64,000 nt of DNA, from contig JACPSH010000057.1 in NCBI GenBank assembly GCA_016193395.1, positions 25,911 to 89,910 of the forward strand, read 5' to 3'. Below the pieces are notes generated by a model. That model was not told the DNA's origin. It did no database searches and saw only the letters and a program-made list of their open reading frames with translations. Made by a program: the position numbers and the translations under genes. Source of the DNA: Gammaproteobacteria bacterium (GTDB lineage: Bacteria; Pseudomonadota; Gammaproteobacteria; Eutrophobiales; Eutrophobiaceae). Shown here piece by piece: positions 1 through 8,016 of this stretch (position 1 is its first letter; every line of letters starts with the position of its first letter).

Positions 1-865
1 GCTCGTGCCCGGCGAGGAAGATCGCGGACGGGTTGCTGACTTCGCGCAATCCCCGATCGGTCATGGCAAATACGCCGAGTTCATTGACCGCTCCGAAGCG
101 ATTCTTCACCGCGCGGATCACCCGGTGCCGATCCGAGCTTTCGCCTTCGAAGTAGAGCACCGTATCCACCATGTGCTCGAGGACGCGCGGTCCGGCAAGC
201 GCGCCTTCCTTGGTGACGTGGCCAACCAGGAAGACGACGCTATCCGTCTCCTTGGCAAAGCGCACGAGCTGCGCCGCGCATTCGCGCACCTGGCCGACCG
301 CCCCGGGCGCCGACTGAAGCCAATCCGTGTAGACGGTCTGGATCGAATCGACGACCAGCGCCTGCGGCCGCTCCTCCGCGCACACGGACAGGATCCGTTC
401 CATGCGGTTTTCGGCCAGCACCTGCAGGGCCGCGCGCGGCAATCCCAGCCGTTCCGCGCGCATCGCGATCTGGCCCGCGGATTCTTCCGCGCTCACGTAC
501 AGCGTGCGCAGCCCGTCCGTCGCCAGCGACGAAAGCACCTGTATGAGCAGGGTCGATTTGCCTATCCCCGGGTCGCCGCCGATCAGCACGATGGAGCCGG
601 GGACGAGGCCGCCGCCCACGGCGCGATCCAGTTCCCCCGAACCGCTGCGCACGCGCGGCAGGGCGTCGATCTTCGCATCCGAGAGCGAAGTGACGGTGGA
701 GTCGGAAGCGGCGACGGCGCGGAAGCGCGCCCTCACCGACGTGGCGGACGGCACGGTCGTCTCCACCAGGGAATTCCACGCCCCGCAGTCCGTGCATTGC
801 CCCGTCCATTTCGGGGCGACCGCGCCGCATTCGTTACATTGAAACCGTGTCTTGGGCTTCGCCAT
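1..865 (-). CDS. radA: DNA repair protein RadA, 3' part cut by window edge
   Basis: ATP-dependent branch-migration protein that processes recombination intermediates. The first 288 residues are present. Seen: a C4 zinc finger (Cys10, Cys13, Cys24, Cys27), a Walker A loop GGDPGIGKST at residues 96-105, and the RadA-specific KNRFG motif at 254-258. The Lon-like C-terminal domain lies beyond the window. The ATG at 865 sits inside the end of alr (32-bp overlap), so the two genes are probably co-transcribed and translationally coupled. The start gives the standard opening MAKPKTRFQC. Identification is firm. Confidence 0.97.
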   Translation of the reverse strand, partial: MAKPKTRFQCNECGAVAPKWTGQCTDCGAWNSLVETTVPSATSVRARFRAVAASDSTVTSLSDAKIDALPRVRSGSGELDRAVGGGLVPGSIVLIGGDPGIGKSTLLIQVLSSLATDGLRTLYVSAEESAGQIAMRAERLGLPRAALQVLAENRMERILSVCAEERPQALVVDSIQTVYTDWLQSAPGAVGQVRECAAQLVRFAKETDSVVFLVGHVTKEGALAGPRVLEHMVDTVLYFEGESSDRHRVIRAVKNRFGAVNELGVFAMTDRGLREVSNPSAIFLAGHE

Positions 866-1937
866 GCTCCACGAACCTCAGCCGCTTGTGGACGCCGCAC
901 AGGATTTCGTAGGGCACCGTGCCCGCGCTGCGCGCGATGTCCTCGATCGGCCGGGCCTCCCCCCACAGCTCCACGGCGTCGCCGACTCTGGCCTGAGGCA
1001 CGCCGCGCAGATCGACCGCCAGCATGTCCATCGATGCGAAACCGATGATCGCGCTCTGCCGGCCGCACACCATCACAGGCGTCCCGGTGCTGGCGTGGCG
1101 CGGGAATCCATCGCCGTAACCGGCGGCGACGACGCCGACGTCCATGTCTTCCGGACAGCGCCAGTTCGCGCCGTATCCAACCGGATCGCCCCTGCGCAGC
1201 CGCCGGATCGAGATCAGCTCCGACTGCAGGGCCATGACCGGCTGCAGACCGTACTCGGCGCCGGTACCGGAGTCGAAGGGCGACACGCCATAGAGCATCA
1301 GCCCGGGGCGCACCCAGTCCGCGTGGCTCGCCGGCAAGGAGAGGATGGCCGCCGAATTGGCGATTGAGCGTTCTCCCGGAAGTTTCCCGCAGATCTGATC
1401 GAACACCCGCAATTGCTCGCCGGTCATCGCACTCCCCGGCTGATTAGCGAGAGCGAGATGGGTCATCAAGCGCGGCGAGCGCGCGACGGACTCGCATTCG
1501 AGGAGGCGCCGCCAGGCGGATGCGGTCCGGTCGGGATCGAAGCCCAGGCGATGCATGCCGGTGTCGACCTTGAGCCAGGCCTTCGCCGGCCGCGACAGGC
1601 GAGCGCTCTCCAGAAGGTCGAGCTGGAATGCATGGTGAATCACGATCTCGAGACCGAGCGAAGAAATCAACGGCAGCTCGGCGCCCGAATAGGGCCCCTC
1701 GAGCAGCACCACCGGCTTGCGCACGCCGGCGTCCCGCAATTGCTGCGCTTCCTCCAGGCAGGCCACACCGAAAGCATTCGCCGATCCGAGGGCGCGCGCG
1801 GCGCGTTCGATGCCGTGGCCGTAGGCATCGGCCTTGAGAATGGCCATGACGCGGGCGCGCGGCGCCAGCTCACGGACACGGGAGAGATTATGGCGAAGGG
1901 CGTCGAGGTCGATGACGACGCGGGCGGGCCGCGTCAT
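834..1937 (-). CDS. alr: Alanine racemase
   Basis: PLP-dependent racemase making D-alanine for peptidoglycan, cytoplasmic. 367 residues, normal for the family. The PLP-binding lysine is Lys35 in the signature AILKADAYGHG, and the catalytic tyrosine motif VGYGANW is present in the C-terminal half. Its ATG overlaps the dnaB stop by four bases (ATGA), indicating coupled translation, and radA begins within its end. The order dnaB-alr-radA is common in gammaproteobacteria. Confidence 0.97.
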   Translation of the reverse strand: MTRPARVVIDLDALRHNLSRVRELAPRARVMAILKADAYGHGIERAARALGSANAFGVACLEEAQQLRDAGVRKPVVLLEGPYSGAELPLISSLGLEIVIHHAFQLDLLESARLSRPAKAWLKVDTGMHRLGFDPDRTASAWRRLLECESVARSPRLMTHLALANQPGSAMTGEQLRVFDQICGKLPGERSIANSAAILSLPASHADWVRPGLMLYGVSPFDSGTGAEYGLQPVMALQSELISIRRLRRGDPVGYGANWRCPEDMDVGVVAAGYGDGFPRHASTGTPVMVCGRQSAIIGFASMDMLAVDLRGVPQARVGDAVELWGEARPIEDIARSAGTVPYEILCGVHKRLRFVEHGEAQDTVSM

Positions 1938-4582
1938 TCGGCCTGCCCCATCATGTACGGCCGGTCCCCGATATAATTTTCGAAGCGCGTGAACTGGCCG
2001 AGGAAGGCCAGCTTGACAGTGCCGATAGGGCCGTTGCGCTGCTTGCCGATGATGATTTCGGCGACGCCCTTATCCGTGCTGTCTTCGTTATACACTTCGT
2101 CGCGGTAGATGAAGACAATGAGATCTGCGTCCTGCTCAATGGCGCCACTATTGTGACTCACAATTCCGTCCGCGAGCCACGATGCTTCGCCGGGGACCGT
2201 CAGGTCATACACATCTTCCTCGCCCGAATCCTCAACTGCGGCAACGCGGTCCCAGAACAGGTCACTTTCGCAGGCTTTCTGCAACCCCTCGTCTTTCAAG
2301 ATGGCTGCATACTCGGCGATCAGTCTCCTCGAAGGGGCGTGATCAATGTTGATGTTCTGGTATCCCCGCAGTGCGGCCATCTGTGTACGTGTAATCCCTT
2401 GCCGTTGCATCAATGCGCAGACCCTCTGCATGACCTGCTCGGGTAGCGTATCGACGTTCGTATTCTGAACGACACCGACAAGGTAATGACGAAGCTGCTG
2501 CACTGCGCCTGCCCGAGGGCCGAACCCGCCGATGACGTCAGCGAAGCGCTTCTGGGATTCCGAACCGCTGACGTCTACTGTATAAGTCGGTCGACCGGCC
2601 TTGCCGTGGACCGCCCTGATTCGCGCTACGATACCCAACCGCAGCAGCAGCGCCGCGACGTCCTTCGCGAGTGTCGTGCTCGCGGTCGAGAAGAACACGC
2701 GAGGCGCACCTCTTGTCATCGGCTTCCGCAAGGTGACAGACCCGTCCGTTGCCCAAAGGTGACGCAGCAACAGCGCGATCTGTTCGTCCGCCAACGCAAA
2801 CACAGCCGCCGGCAGGCGCTTCTCATGCGACCGCTGTCCGAAGATACCGAGATCCTTGAGCCACGCGCCGACTCCCGTGGGCGACCAGCGATTGCCGTTC
2901 CCGCTGATGACGAGCTGATGCCAATTGCCTCGTCCCGCGTGAGGGGTGACACAGCAGCCGAACTTTTCGGCGGCCTCCCGCACGGCCCTGCTGTTCTCCT
3001 CGGATCCCGTCGTATAGCGCAAAGGCTGATGCTTGACATAGCTGCCGTCCCCGACCAGGTGCCCGAGTAGCACGAGCCAGTGCTCCGGCCAGGGCTGCAC
3101 TTCTGCTGGCGCCGGTATTCTGCGCGCCAACGCCAGACGATCCCCCTGCGCAAGCTCCGAAAGTGTGCGCCAGCCCAAGCCGGTCAGTACGCGATGCTGC
3201 GCCGTTGCCCGCAGGGTCCGGCCGCTGGCAAGTGCCACGCGGAACACCGGTCGCGACCCGACCTTCCAGACCTTGTCGCTGCGAGCGGCAACAATCCGTT
3301 GATCCTCGGAAATGGCCCAAACCTCCGGAGTCATGCCCATCAACTCGACGATGGGCACGCGCCGGCCGTCAGTGAGGCATACCAGCGTGTCACCCGTGAC
3401 ACACTCGCGCAGGTCACTCATCACCGGCCGTTTGTTCGGCCGCTGTTCCAGGCTGCGGTTGAGCTGCGACAAGGCCACGACCGGCACGCTGAGCTCCTTT
3501 GCCATCGCCTTCAGCGAGCGCGTGATTTCGGAGATCTCCGTAGCGCGGTTCTCCGTGCTGCCCGGCACCTGCATCAGCTGCAGGTAGTCCACGACGATCA
3601 TGTCCAGCCCGTGCTCGCGCGCGATGCGGCGGCAGCGCGACCGCAGTTCCACCGGCGTCAACGCCGGCGTGTCGTCGACGAACAGCTTGGCGTCCTTGAG
3701 GATTTCGACCGCGGAGGTGAGCCGTGGCCAGTCTTCGTCGCTGAGCTTTCCGGTCCGCACCTTGTGCTGGTCGATGCGTCCGAGCGAAGACATCATGCGC
3801 ATGGCGAGCTGCTCGCCGGGCATCTCCATGCTGAACACGGCAACCGTGAGCTTGCCCTTGATCGCCGCGTGCTCGGCCACGTTGATCGCCCATGCGGTCT
3901 TGCCCATCGACGGTCTTCCGGCCACCACGACCAGATCGGATGACTGCAGGCCCCCGGTCCGATCGTCGAAGTCGTCGAAGCCGGTGGCCACGCCGGTGAT
4001 CGCGCTCTTCTTCTGGAACAGCTCGTCCACGCGATCGAGCGCGCGGACCAGCAGGTCCTTGATGGGACGGAAGCTGCGCCGGCCGCGCGTCTCCTGCTCG
4101 GCAATGGCGAATACTGCCTGTTCGGCGGACTCCAGGATTTCCTCGCTGCTGCGCCCGGCGGGATTGAAGACCGATTCGTTGATGTCCATCGCGGCGTGGA
4201 TGAGCTGCCGCATCACGGACCGGCGGCGGACGATGTCCGCGTATGCGGAGATATTGGCGGCCGTGGGCGTGTTTTCCGCGACGGCCGCCAGGTAACTCAG
4301 CCCGCCCGCGTCGCCCAACTTCTGGTTGCTCTCCAGCCATTCGGCGACCGTGACAATGTCGAACGGCTTGCCCTGCGATTCGAGCGCCGTGATGGCGCTG
4401 AAGATGACGCGATGGTCCTGGCGGTAGAAATCTTCGGCCTGCAGTCGCTCGGCGACTTTCAGCCAGGCGTCCTTGTCCAGAAAGATGCCGCCGAGAACCG
4501 CCTGCTCCGCCTCGATGGAATGCGGCGGGATCCGCAGGGCCCGCGTTTCGGAATCCACCGCGGATTTAGCGGGCTCGGGCAT
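1934..4582 (-). CDS. dnaB: Replicative DNA helicase DnaB, intein-containing precursor
   Basis: Replication-fork helicase made as an 882-residue precursor. N-extein residues 1-393 hold the N-terminal DnaB domain and RecA core with Walker A GRPSMGKT at 222-229. An intein occupies residues 394-811, and the C-extein 812-882 resumes with SGAIEQDADLIVFIYRDEVY. Splicing would give a 464-residue helicase, the usual DnaB length, with the joint restored to SDLRE-SGAIEQ. This lies in the conserved C-terminal motor motif, so function should depend on splicing. Upstream is rplI (138-bp gap); downstream alr overlaps by four bases. Confidence 0.97.
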   Translation of the reverse strand: MPEPAKSAVDSETRALRIPPHSIEAEQAVLGGIFLDKDAWLKVAERLQAEDFYRQDHRVIFSAITALESQGKPFDIVTVAEWLESNQKLGDAGGLSYLAAVAENTPTAANISAYADIVRRRSVMRQLIHAAMDINESVFNPAGRSSEEILESAEQAVFAIAEQETRGRRSFRPIKDLLVRALDRVDELFQKKSAITGVATGFDDFDDRTGGLQSSDLVVVAGRPSMGKTAWAINVAEHAAIKGKLTVAVFSMEMPGEQLAMRMMSSLGRIDQHKVRTGKLSDEDWPRLTSAVEILKDAKLFVDDTPALTPVELRSRCRRIAREHGLDMIVVDYLQLMQVPGSTENRATEISEITRSLKAMAKELSVPVVALSQLNRSLEQRPNKRPVMSDLRECVTGDTLVCLTDGRRVPIVELMGMTPEVWAISEDQRIVAARSDKVWKVGSRPVFRVALASGRTLRATAQHRVLTGLGWRTLSELAQGDRLALARRIPAPAEVQPWPEHWLVLLGHLVGDGSYVKHQPLRYTTGSEENSRAVREAAEKFGCCVTPHAGRGNWHQLVISGNGNRWSPTGVGAWLKDLGIFGQRSHEKRLPAAVFALADEQIALLLRHLWATDGSVTLRKPMTRGAPRVFFSTASTTLAKDVAALLLRLGIVARIRAVHGKAGRPTYTVDVSGSESQKRFADVIGGFGPRAGAVQQLRHYLVGVVQNTNVDTLPEQVMQRVCALMQRQGITRTQMAALRGYQNINIDHAPSRRLIAEYAAILKDEGLQKACESDLFWDRVAAVEDSGEEDVYDLTVPGEASWLADGIVSHNSGAIEQDADLIVFIYRDEVYNEDSTDKGVAEIIIGKQRNGPIGTVKLAFLGQFTRFENYIGDRPYMMGQAE
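2150..3403 (-). other. DnaB intein with LAGLIDADG homing endonuclease domain
   Basis: A 418-residue in-frame protein intron. Splicing signals seen: Cys1 (block A, CVTGDTLV), the TAQH block B motif at intein residues 67-70, block F near EEDVYDLTVPGEASW, and a C-terminal HN followed by Ser+1 of the C-extein. Between them are two dodecapeptide motifs, LLGHLVGDG (112-120) and LRHLWATDGS (213-222), with acidic residues Asp119 and Asp220. It therefore looks like a full-size intein with an intact endonuclease rather than a mini-intein. Insertion is between Glu and Ser of DLRE-SGAIEQ. From memory, the Synechocystis DnaB intein sits two residues further downstream; I could not check this by alignment. 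Confidence 0.95.
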
Positions 4583-4720
4583 GGTGCGGGACTCGGGGCT
4601 CGGGATTCGTGGCTCGGGAGAAGTGAATCAATTCCGACGGACGCGATATTCTACTCCTTCAATCAGACCACGCGACTCTTTCGGCGGGCGGCGATCCGAG
4701 TCCCGGGTCCCGGCTCGCTA
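4583..4720. repeat. dnaB-rplI spacer with degenerate CTCGGGA-type repeats
   Basis: The spacer contains several near copies of a gactcggggctcggga-like unit at about 4591-4619, and the inverse type cgagtcccgggtcccgg at about 4699-4715. On the minus strand TAGAAT lies at roughly 4647-4652 and could be a -10 element for dnaB, but no convincing -35 is visible. No gene is seen here. Confidence 0.5.
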
Positions 4721-5170
4721 TTACTCCTCCGGAACGATGCTCACCTTGATGCGCGCATCCACATCGGCATGCAGGTTGAGGTCCACTTCATACTCGCCCA
4801 CGACGCGGTACGGGCCGTTCGGAAGCTTGACCTCGTGCTTGGCCAATTCCACGCCGGCCTCGACCGCCGCCTCGGCGATGTCGGAAGTGCCGACCGAGCC
4901 GTATAGCTTACCCTCGCTGCCGGCCTTTCTGCGTATGGTGACGCTAAGGAAGTTCAGTTTCTCGGCGCGGGCCTTTGCGGCCGCGAGCCCCTCGGCCTGC
5001 GTCTTCTCCAGTTCGACCCGCTTGGTCTCAAGCTGCGCGACGTTCTCGGCCGTGGCCGGCACGGCCTTGCCCTGCGGGATGAGGTAATTCCTCCCGAAAC
5101 CAGGTTTGACGCGCACCTTGTCGCCGAGATCGCCGAGTCTGCGGATCTTTTCCAGCAGTATGACTTCCAT
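4721..5170 (-). CDS. rplI: 50S ribosomal protein bL9
   Basis: Large-subunit ribosomal protein, 149 residues, the normal length. The N-terminus [17 protein letters not shown] and the [13 protein letters not shown] segment are the bL9 signature. It is the last ribosomal gene of the rpsF-rpsR-DUF2232-rplI cluster, with dnaB following. The start is fixed by the universally conserved N-terminus. Confidence 0.98.
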   Translation of the reverse strand: MEVILLEKIRRLGDLGDKVRVKPGFGRNYLIPQGKAVPATAENVAQLETKRVELEKTQAEGLAAAKARAEKLNFLSVTIRRKAGSEGKLYGSVGTSDIAEAAVEAGVELAKHEVKLPNGPYRVVGEYEVDLNLHADVDARIKVSIVPEE

Positions 5171-5208
5171 CGCTCTACCCCAGATTGCAAGTCGTCAATA
5201 ATATCACA

Positions 5209-6162
5209 TCATCCCGAATCGCCGCCGCGCTGCCGGGGCGGTCCGCCCAGCCAGGAATCGACCATGCCGACGCAGGCGACGAACAGCAGCATTTTCGGCA
5301 CGAGCAGCAACAAACCGTACATGCCGGCCAGCCATGCCCGGGACAGCTTGCGCCCTGCCACGATCCGATGCGCCGCCGAAAGTCCCTGGAACAAGTACAT
5401 CATCAGCGACAGGAACAAGAGGTCACGCAGCAGCGGCTGGGTCTCGCCCTGCCCAAGGAGCAACACCAGTATCGCCGCCAGGGCCAGTCCCGCGAGCCAG
5501 CGCGGCAACCGCAATAGGTAAAACTCCTGGCGGAATGCCCCGGGGAAATACAACAGGGCCTGCCACCAGCGCGCGATCAATAGCGTCACCACCACGCTGA
5601 TGATGAGTGCCGAGGCCATCATGGCGTTCAGAAAGGGAGCGGAGGCCTGCAATACGTCCAGATACGGTGTTGACGCCTCGCCTGGGAGTGCACTGCGGAA
5701 CCAGTCCGAAAACCAGGACTGCCAGAAATCCGTAACGTCCTCAACGAGCAGGTAAGCGCCCGCCGCGAACACCATCCCCAATCCGCCCGCGGTCATGACC
5801 AGGGCGCCCTGCGATTCGGCATGGCGCAGGATGACCGCGCATATCCAGACCGGCAGCCAGATCCCGAGGACAAACGTTCCCGCCACGGCGGGGTGCAACT
5901 TGGCCAGCATTCCAGCCAGCACCACGAACGCCAGGCTGCCGGCGATGATCTGGAGTCCGACGAGGCCGCCGCGCCGCAGGGTGATCAGGCCGACCGGCGC
6001 GCCGCTGATCACGAACGCGAGCGGGGGCAGAAACCACGATACGACGGTGAGCGTCCCAACGACGGCTATCGCCTCGAGCCGCCCGCGAATCAGAAATGTA
6101 CCCAGCGCGCGCATTGGTGCGGGGACGATCAGCGCCGCGATGCACCGGATCGGGAAAAGCAT
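5209..6162 (-). CDS. DUF2232-type integral membrane protein
   Basis: 317 residues, almost entirely hydrophobic, with about eight predicted membrane spans and a polar Arg/Gly-rich tail. Position between rpsR and rplI is typical of the DUF2232 (YybS-like) membrane protein of pseudomonads and related gammaproteobacteria; the biochemical role is unknown. Spacing to rpsR (37 bp) and rplI (38 bp) suggests co-transcription with the ribosomal genes. Met17, at 6114, is an alternative start that would leave a shorter N-terminus. Confidence 0.8.
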   Translation of the reverse strand: MLFPIRCIAALIVPAPMRALGTFLIRGRLEAIAVVGTLTVVSWFLPPLAFVISGAPVGLITLRRGGLVGLQIIAGSLAFVVLAGMLAKLHPAVAGTFVLGIWLPVWICAVILRHAESQGALVMTAGGLGMVFAAGAYLLVEDVTDFWQSWFSDWFRSALPGEASTPYLDVLQASAPFLNAMMASALIISVVVTLLIARWWQALLYFPGAFRQEFYLLRLPRWLAGLALAAILVLLLGQGETQPLLRDLLFLSLMMYLFQGLSAAHRIVAGRKLSRAWLAGMYGLLLLVPKMLLFVACVGMVDSWLGGPPRQRGGDSG

Positions 6163-6199
6163 CCCGGGCGCAAAACGGCGGCCGCCGAGCCGGTCGGGA

Positions 6200-6424
6200 C
6201 TAGTGCGAGTCGCAGTAAGGGATCAGCGCCAGGAACCGGGCGCGCTTGATGGCCGTCGCCAACTGCCGCTGGTAACGCGCCTTGGTCCCGGAAATGCGGC
6301 TTGGGACAATCTTTCCCGTTTCCGTAACGTAGCTCTTCAGCGTGTTGAGGTCCTTGTAATCGATCTCCTCGACCCCTTCCGCCGTGAATCTGCAGTAACG
6401 CTTGCGCCTGAAATACCGTGACAT
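6200..6424 (-). CDS. rpsR: 30S ribosomal protein bS18
   Basis: Small-subunit ribosomal protein of 74 residues, opening [17 protein letters not shown], with the conserved [19 protein letters not shown] segment. It forms a heterodimer with bS6, encoded immediately upstream (26-bp gap). That S6:S18 complex is also the known ligand of the leader motif annotated before rpsF. priB/ssb, which sits between rpsF and rpsR in enterobacteria, is absent. Confidence 0.98.
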   Translation of the reverse strand: MSRYFRRKRYCRFTAEGVEEIDYKDLNTLKSYVTETGKIVPSRISGTKARYQRQLATAIKRARFLALIPYCDSH

Positions 6425-6450
6425 GTGGTGCTCCCGTGTTCTTGCGCCGT

Positions 6451-6894
6451 CTAGGGTGTGGTCGTTTCGCCCTGTGCAGCGGGCGTTTCTTCGACCGCGG
6501 CCGGGGTTTCGGCCTCCTCTTCCTCGACCGTTTCCTCGCCGCGGGCGCTGAAGCGGTACTCCTCTTCCTGTTCCTCCTTGCTTTTCGCCAGCGGCGAAGG
6601 ATCGACCACGGCCTTGTCGCGGCCGATGATCAGGTCGCGGATGACGGCATCATTGAAGCGGAAGGCGCTGTTGAGCTGGTTCAGGGTCGGCTGATCGCAC
6701 TCGATGTTCATCAGCACGTAGTGCGCCTTGTGAACCTTGTTGATGGTGTAGGCCAGCTGCCGCCGACCCCAGTCCTCCATACGGTGGATCCTGCCTCCGC
6801 CCGCCTCGATCATCCCGCGGTAGCGTTCGATCATGGCGGGGACCTGCTCGCTCTGGTCGGGATGGACCAGAAACACGATCTCATAGTGGCGCAT
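6451..6894 (-). CDS. rpsF: 30S ribosomal protein bS6 with acidic C-terminal tail
   Basis: Small-subunit ribosomal protein, 147 residues starting [17 protein letters not shown]; the start at 6894 is supported by a GAGAGG ribosome-binding site eight bases upstream and by family conservation. The canonical bS6 fold ends near residue 100. The rest is a low-complexity Glu/Ala/Thr-rich tail; E. coli bS6 also has a Glu tail that is post-translationally extended. It is the first gene of the rpsF-rpsR-DUF2232-rplI cluster. Confidence 0.97.
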   Translation of the reverse strand: MRHYEIVFLVHPDQSEQVPAMIERYRGMIEAGGGRIHRMEDWGRRQLAYTINKVHKAHYVLMNIECDQPTLNQLNSAFRFNDAVIRDLIIGRDKAVVDPSPLAKSKEEQEEEYRFSARGEETVEEEEAETPAAVEETPAAQGETTTP

Positions 6895-6918
6895 GGTGGT
6901 TTTCCTCTCGGTTCGTGA

Positions 6919-6944
6919 GCCTCCCGCACGCCGGGCGGTGAGGC
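6919..6944 (-). promoter_or_regulatory. S6:S18-binding leader hairpin of rpsF
   Basis: In the rpsF 5' leader the RNA can fold as an outer GCCU/AGGC stem, an asymmetric 5' bulge containing CCG, and an inner CCCG/CGGG stem with a GCGUG loop. A CCG in such a bulge is the hallmark of the S6:S18 autoregulatory motif known before bacterial rpsF genes. Position, 25 bases before the rpsF start, fits. Assignment is by eye, without a covariance model. Confidence 0.65.
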
Positions 6945-6991
6945 AAGGAATCCGGGCCCGGAACAGCCGGGCACCGTAAAAAAGCCGCGCG

Positions 6992-7020
6992 ATTCTAGTG
7001 GATTGGCAGCTTGACTGCAA
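6992..7020 (-). promoter_or_regulatory. Sigma-70 promoter of rpsF operon
   Basis: Minus-strand TTGCAG (-35, 7015-7020), a 17-base spacer and TAGAAT (-10, 6992-6997). Transcription would begin near 6985, giving a leader of about 90 bases that includes the S6:S18-type hairpin. Confidence 0.7.
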
Positions 7021-7228
7021 TTAGCAGGCTGACAGGTTGTTGAAAAAGTCCGTCCATAGACTTTTTCAACTCGAAAAGCAAAAAGTGTGATTTTTGCTTT
7101 TCTCCATTTTTCAATGCCTTGAAAAATGGCGGTGCATCCTGCACCGCTTTATCAGGCTGTTGAAAAGGCTTTTTCAACAGCCTGCTAATGCAAAAGTCCA
7201 CGGACGGACTTTTGCATCGACCTGTCAG
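7021..7228. repeat. Array of six consecutive perfect hairpins
   Basis: Six perfect inverted repeats stand end to end. They are GTTGAAAAAGTC arms (7039-7070), GAAAAGCAAAAA arms (7073-7102), CCATTTTTCAA arms (7104-7129), CGGTGCA arms (7130-7146), CAGGCTGTTGAAAA arms (7153-7184) and ATGCAAAAGTCC arms (7188-7217). Two outer pairs enclose them: TTAGCAGGCTG (7021) with CAGCCTGCTAA (7178-7188), and CTGACAGGT (7029) with ACCTGTCAG (7220-7228). The block lies between the rlmB 3' end and the rpsF promoter; no coding is seen. Confidence 0.9.
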
Positions 7229-7239
7229 GGCGGGCGGCG

Positions 7240-8016
7240 TCATTGGCCCGCGCGCCGCTGGCGGACGGCCTCGTAAAGGCAGATCCCTGCCGCCACCGCG
7301 ACATTCAGGCTCTCCACGCTCCCCTGCATCGGCAGCCTGGCGATGTGGTCGCAGTGCGCGCGGACATTGCGCCGCAATCCCTGTCCCTCCCCGCCGAGGA
7401 CCAGTGCGGTCGGCAGGGTCAAATCGACCTCGTACAAATCGGCCGCCCCGTCCTCGGCGGTCCCGATGATCCAGATCCCCGCGTCCCGGATCGTGCGCAG
7501 CGCGCGGGCCAGATTGGCCACGCTGATCACGGGCACGCTCTCGGCCGCCCCGCTGGCTACCTTGCGCGCGGCGGCGGTCATCGGCGCCGCCCGATCCCTG
7601 GGCACGACGACGCCGTCAATGCCCGCTGCATCGGCCGTGCGCACGCACGCGCCCAGATTGCGCGGATCGGTCACTCCGTCCAGCACCAGCAGCAGCGGCG
7701 GCGTCCGGTGTGCTCCCCGCGCAAGCAGTTCCTCCAGATCCGCCGGCCGCTCCATGCTGCCACGACGCCGGAGCACCAGCCCCTGATGCCGGGCATACGA
7801 AGTTTCGCTGTCCAGCATCTGTCGCGCCACGGCGCGCACCGGGATCGATGCTCCGCGCGCCAGTTCGAGCACGCCGCGCAGGGACGCGGAGGACTCCCTG
7901 CCTTCCTGCAACCAGATTTCCAGCGCGCGCGCCGGCGCGCGCTCCAGGGCATGGCGTACGGCGTGCAGGCCGTACACCAGCTCAATGTTGCCTTCGCGAT
8001 CTGCGGCGCCGCCCAT
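7240..8016 (-). CDS. rlmB: 23S rRNA (guanosine-2'-O-)-methyltransferase RlmB
   Basis: SpoU/TrmH-family methyltransferase that modifies Gm2251 of 23S rRNA. The start chosen is the ATG at 8016, giving 258 residues beginning MGGAADREGN before the substrate-binding domain GLHAVRHALER; a start 14 codons upstream (8058) is also open. SPOUT motifs seen: DGVTDPRNLGACVRTADAAG (motif 1), LGGEGQGLRR (motif 2) and SVESLNVAVAAG (motif 3). It overlaps the end of rnr, as expected for an rnr-rlmB pair. Confidence 0.95.
   Translation of the reverse strand: MGGAADREGNIELVYGLHAVRHALERAPARALEIWLQEGRESSASLRGVLELARGASIPVRAVARQMLDSETSYARHQGLVLRRRGSMERPADLEELLARGAHRTPPLLLVLDGVTDPRNLGACVRTADAAGIDGVVVPRDRAAPMTAAARKVASGAAESVPVISVANLARALRTIRDAGIWIIGTAEDGAADLYEVDLTLPTALVLGGEGQGLRRNVRAHCDHIARLPMQGSVESLNVAVAAGICLYEAVRQRRAGQ

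Noticed and set aside
7021..7228. Hairpin array considered as a CRISPR array
   Set aside because: Units are inverted repeats with different stem sequences, not equal direct repeats with spacers, and there are no cas genes.
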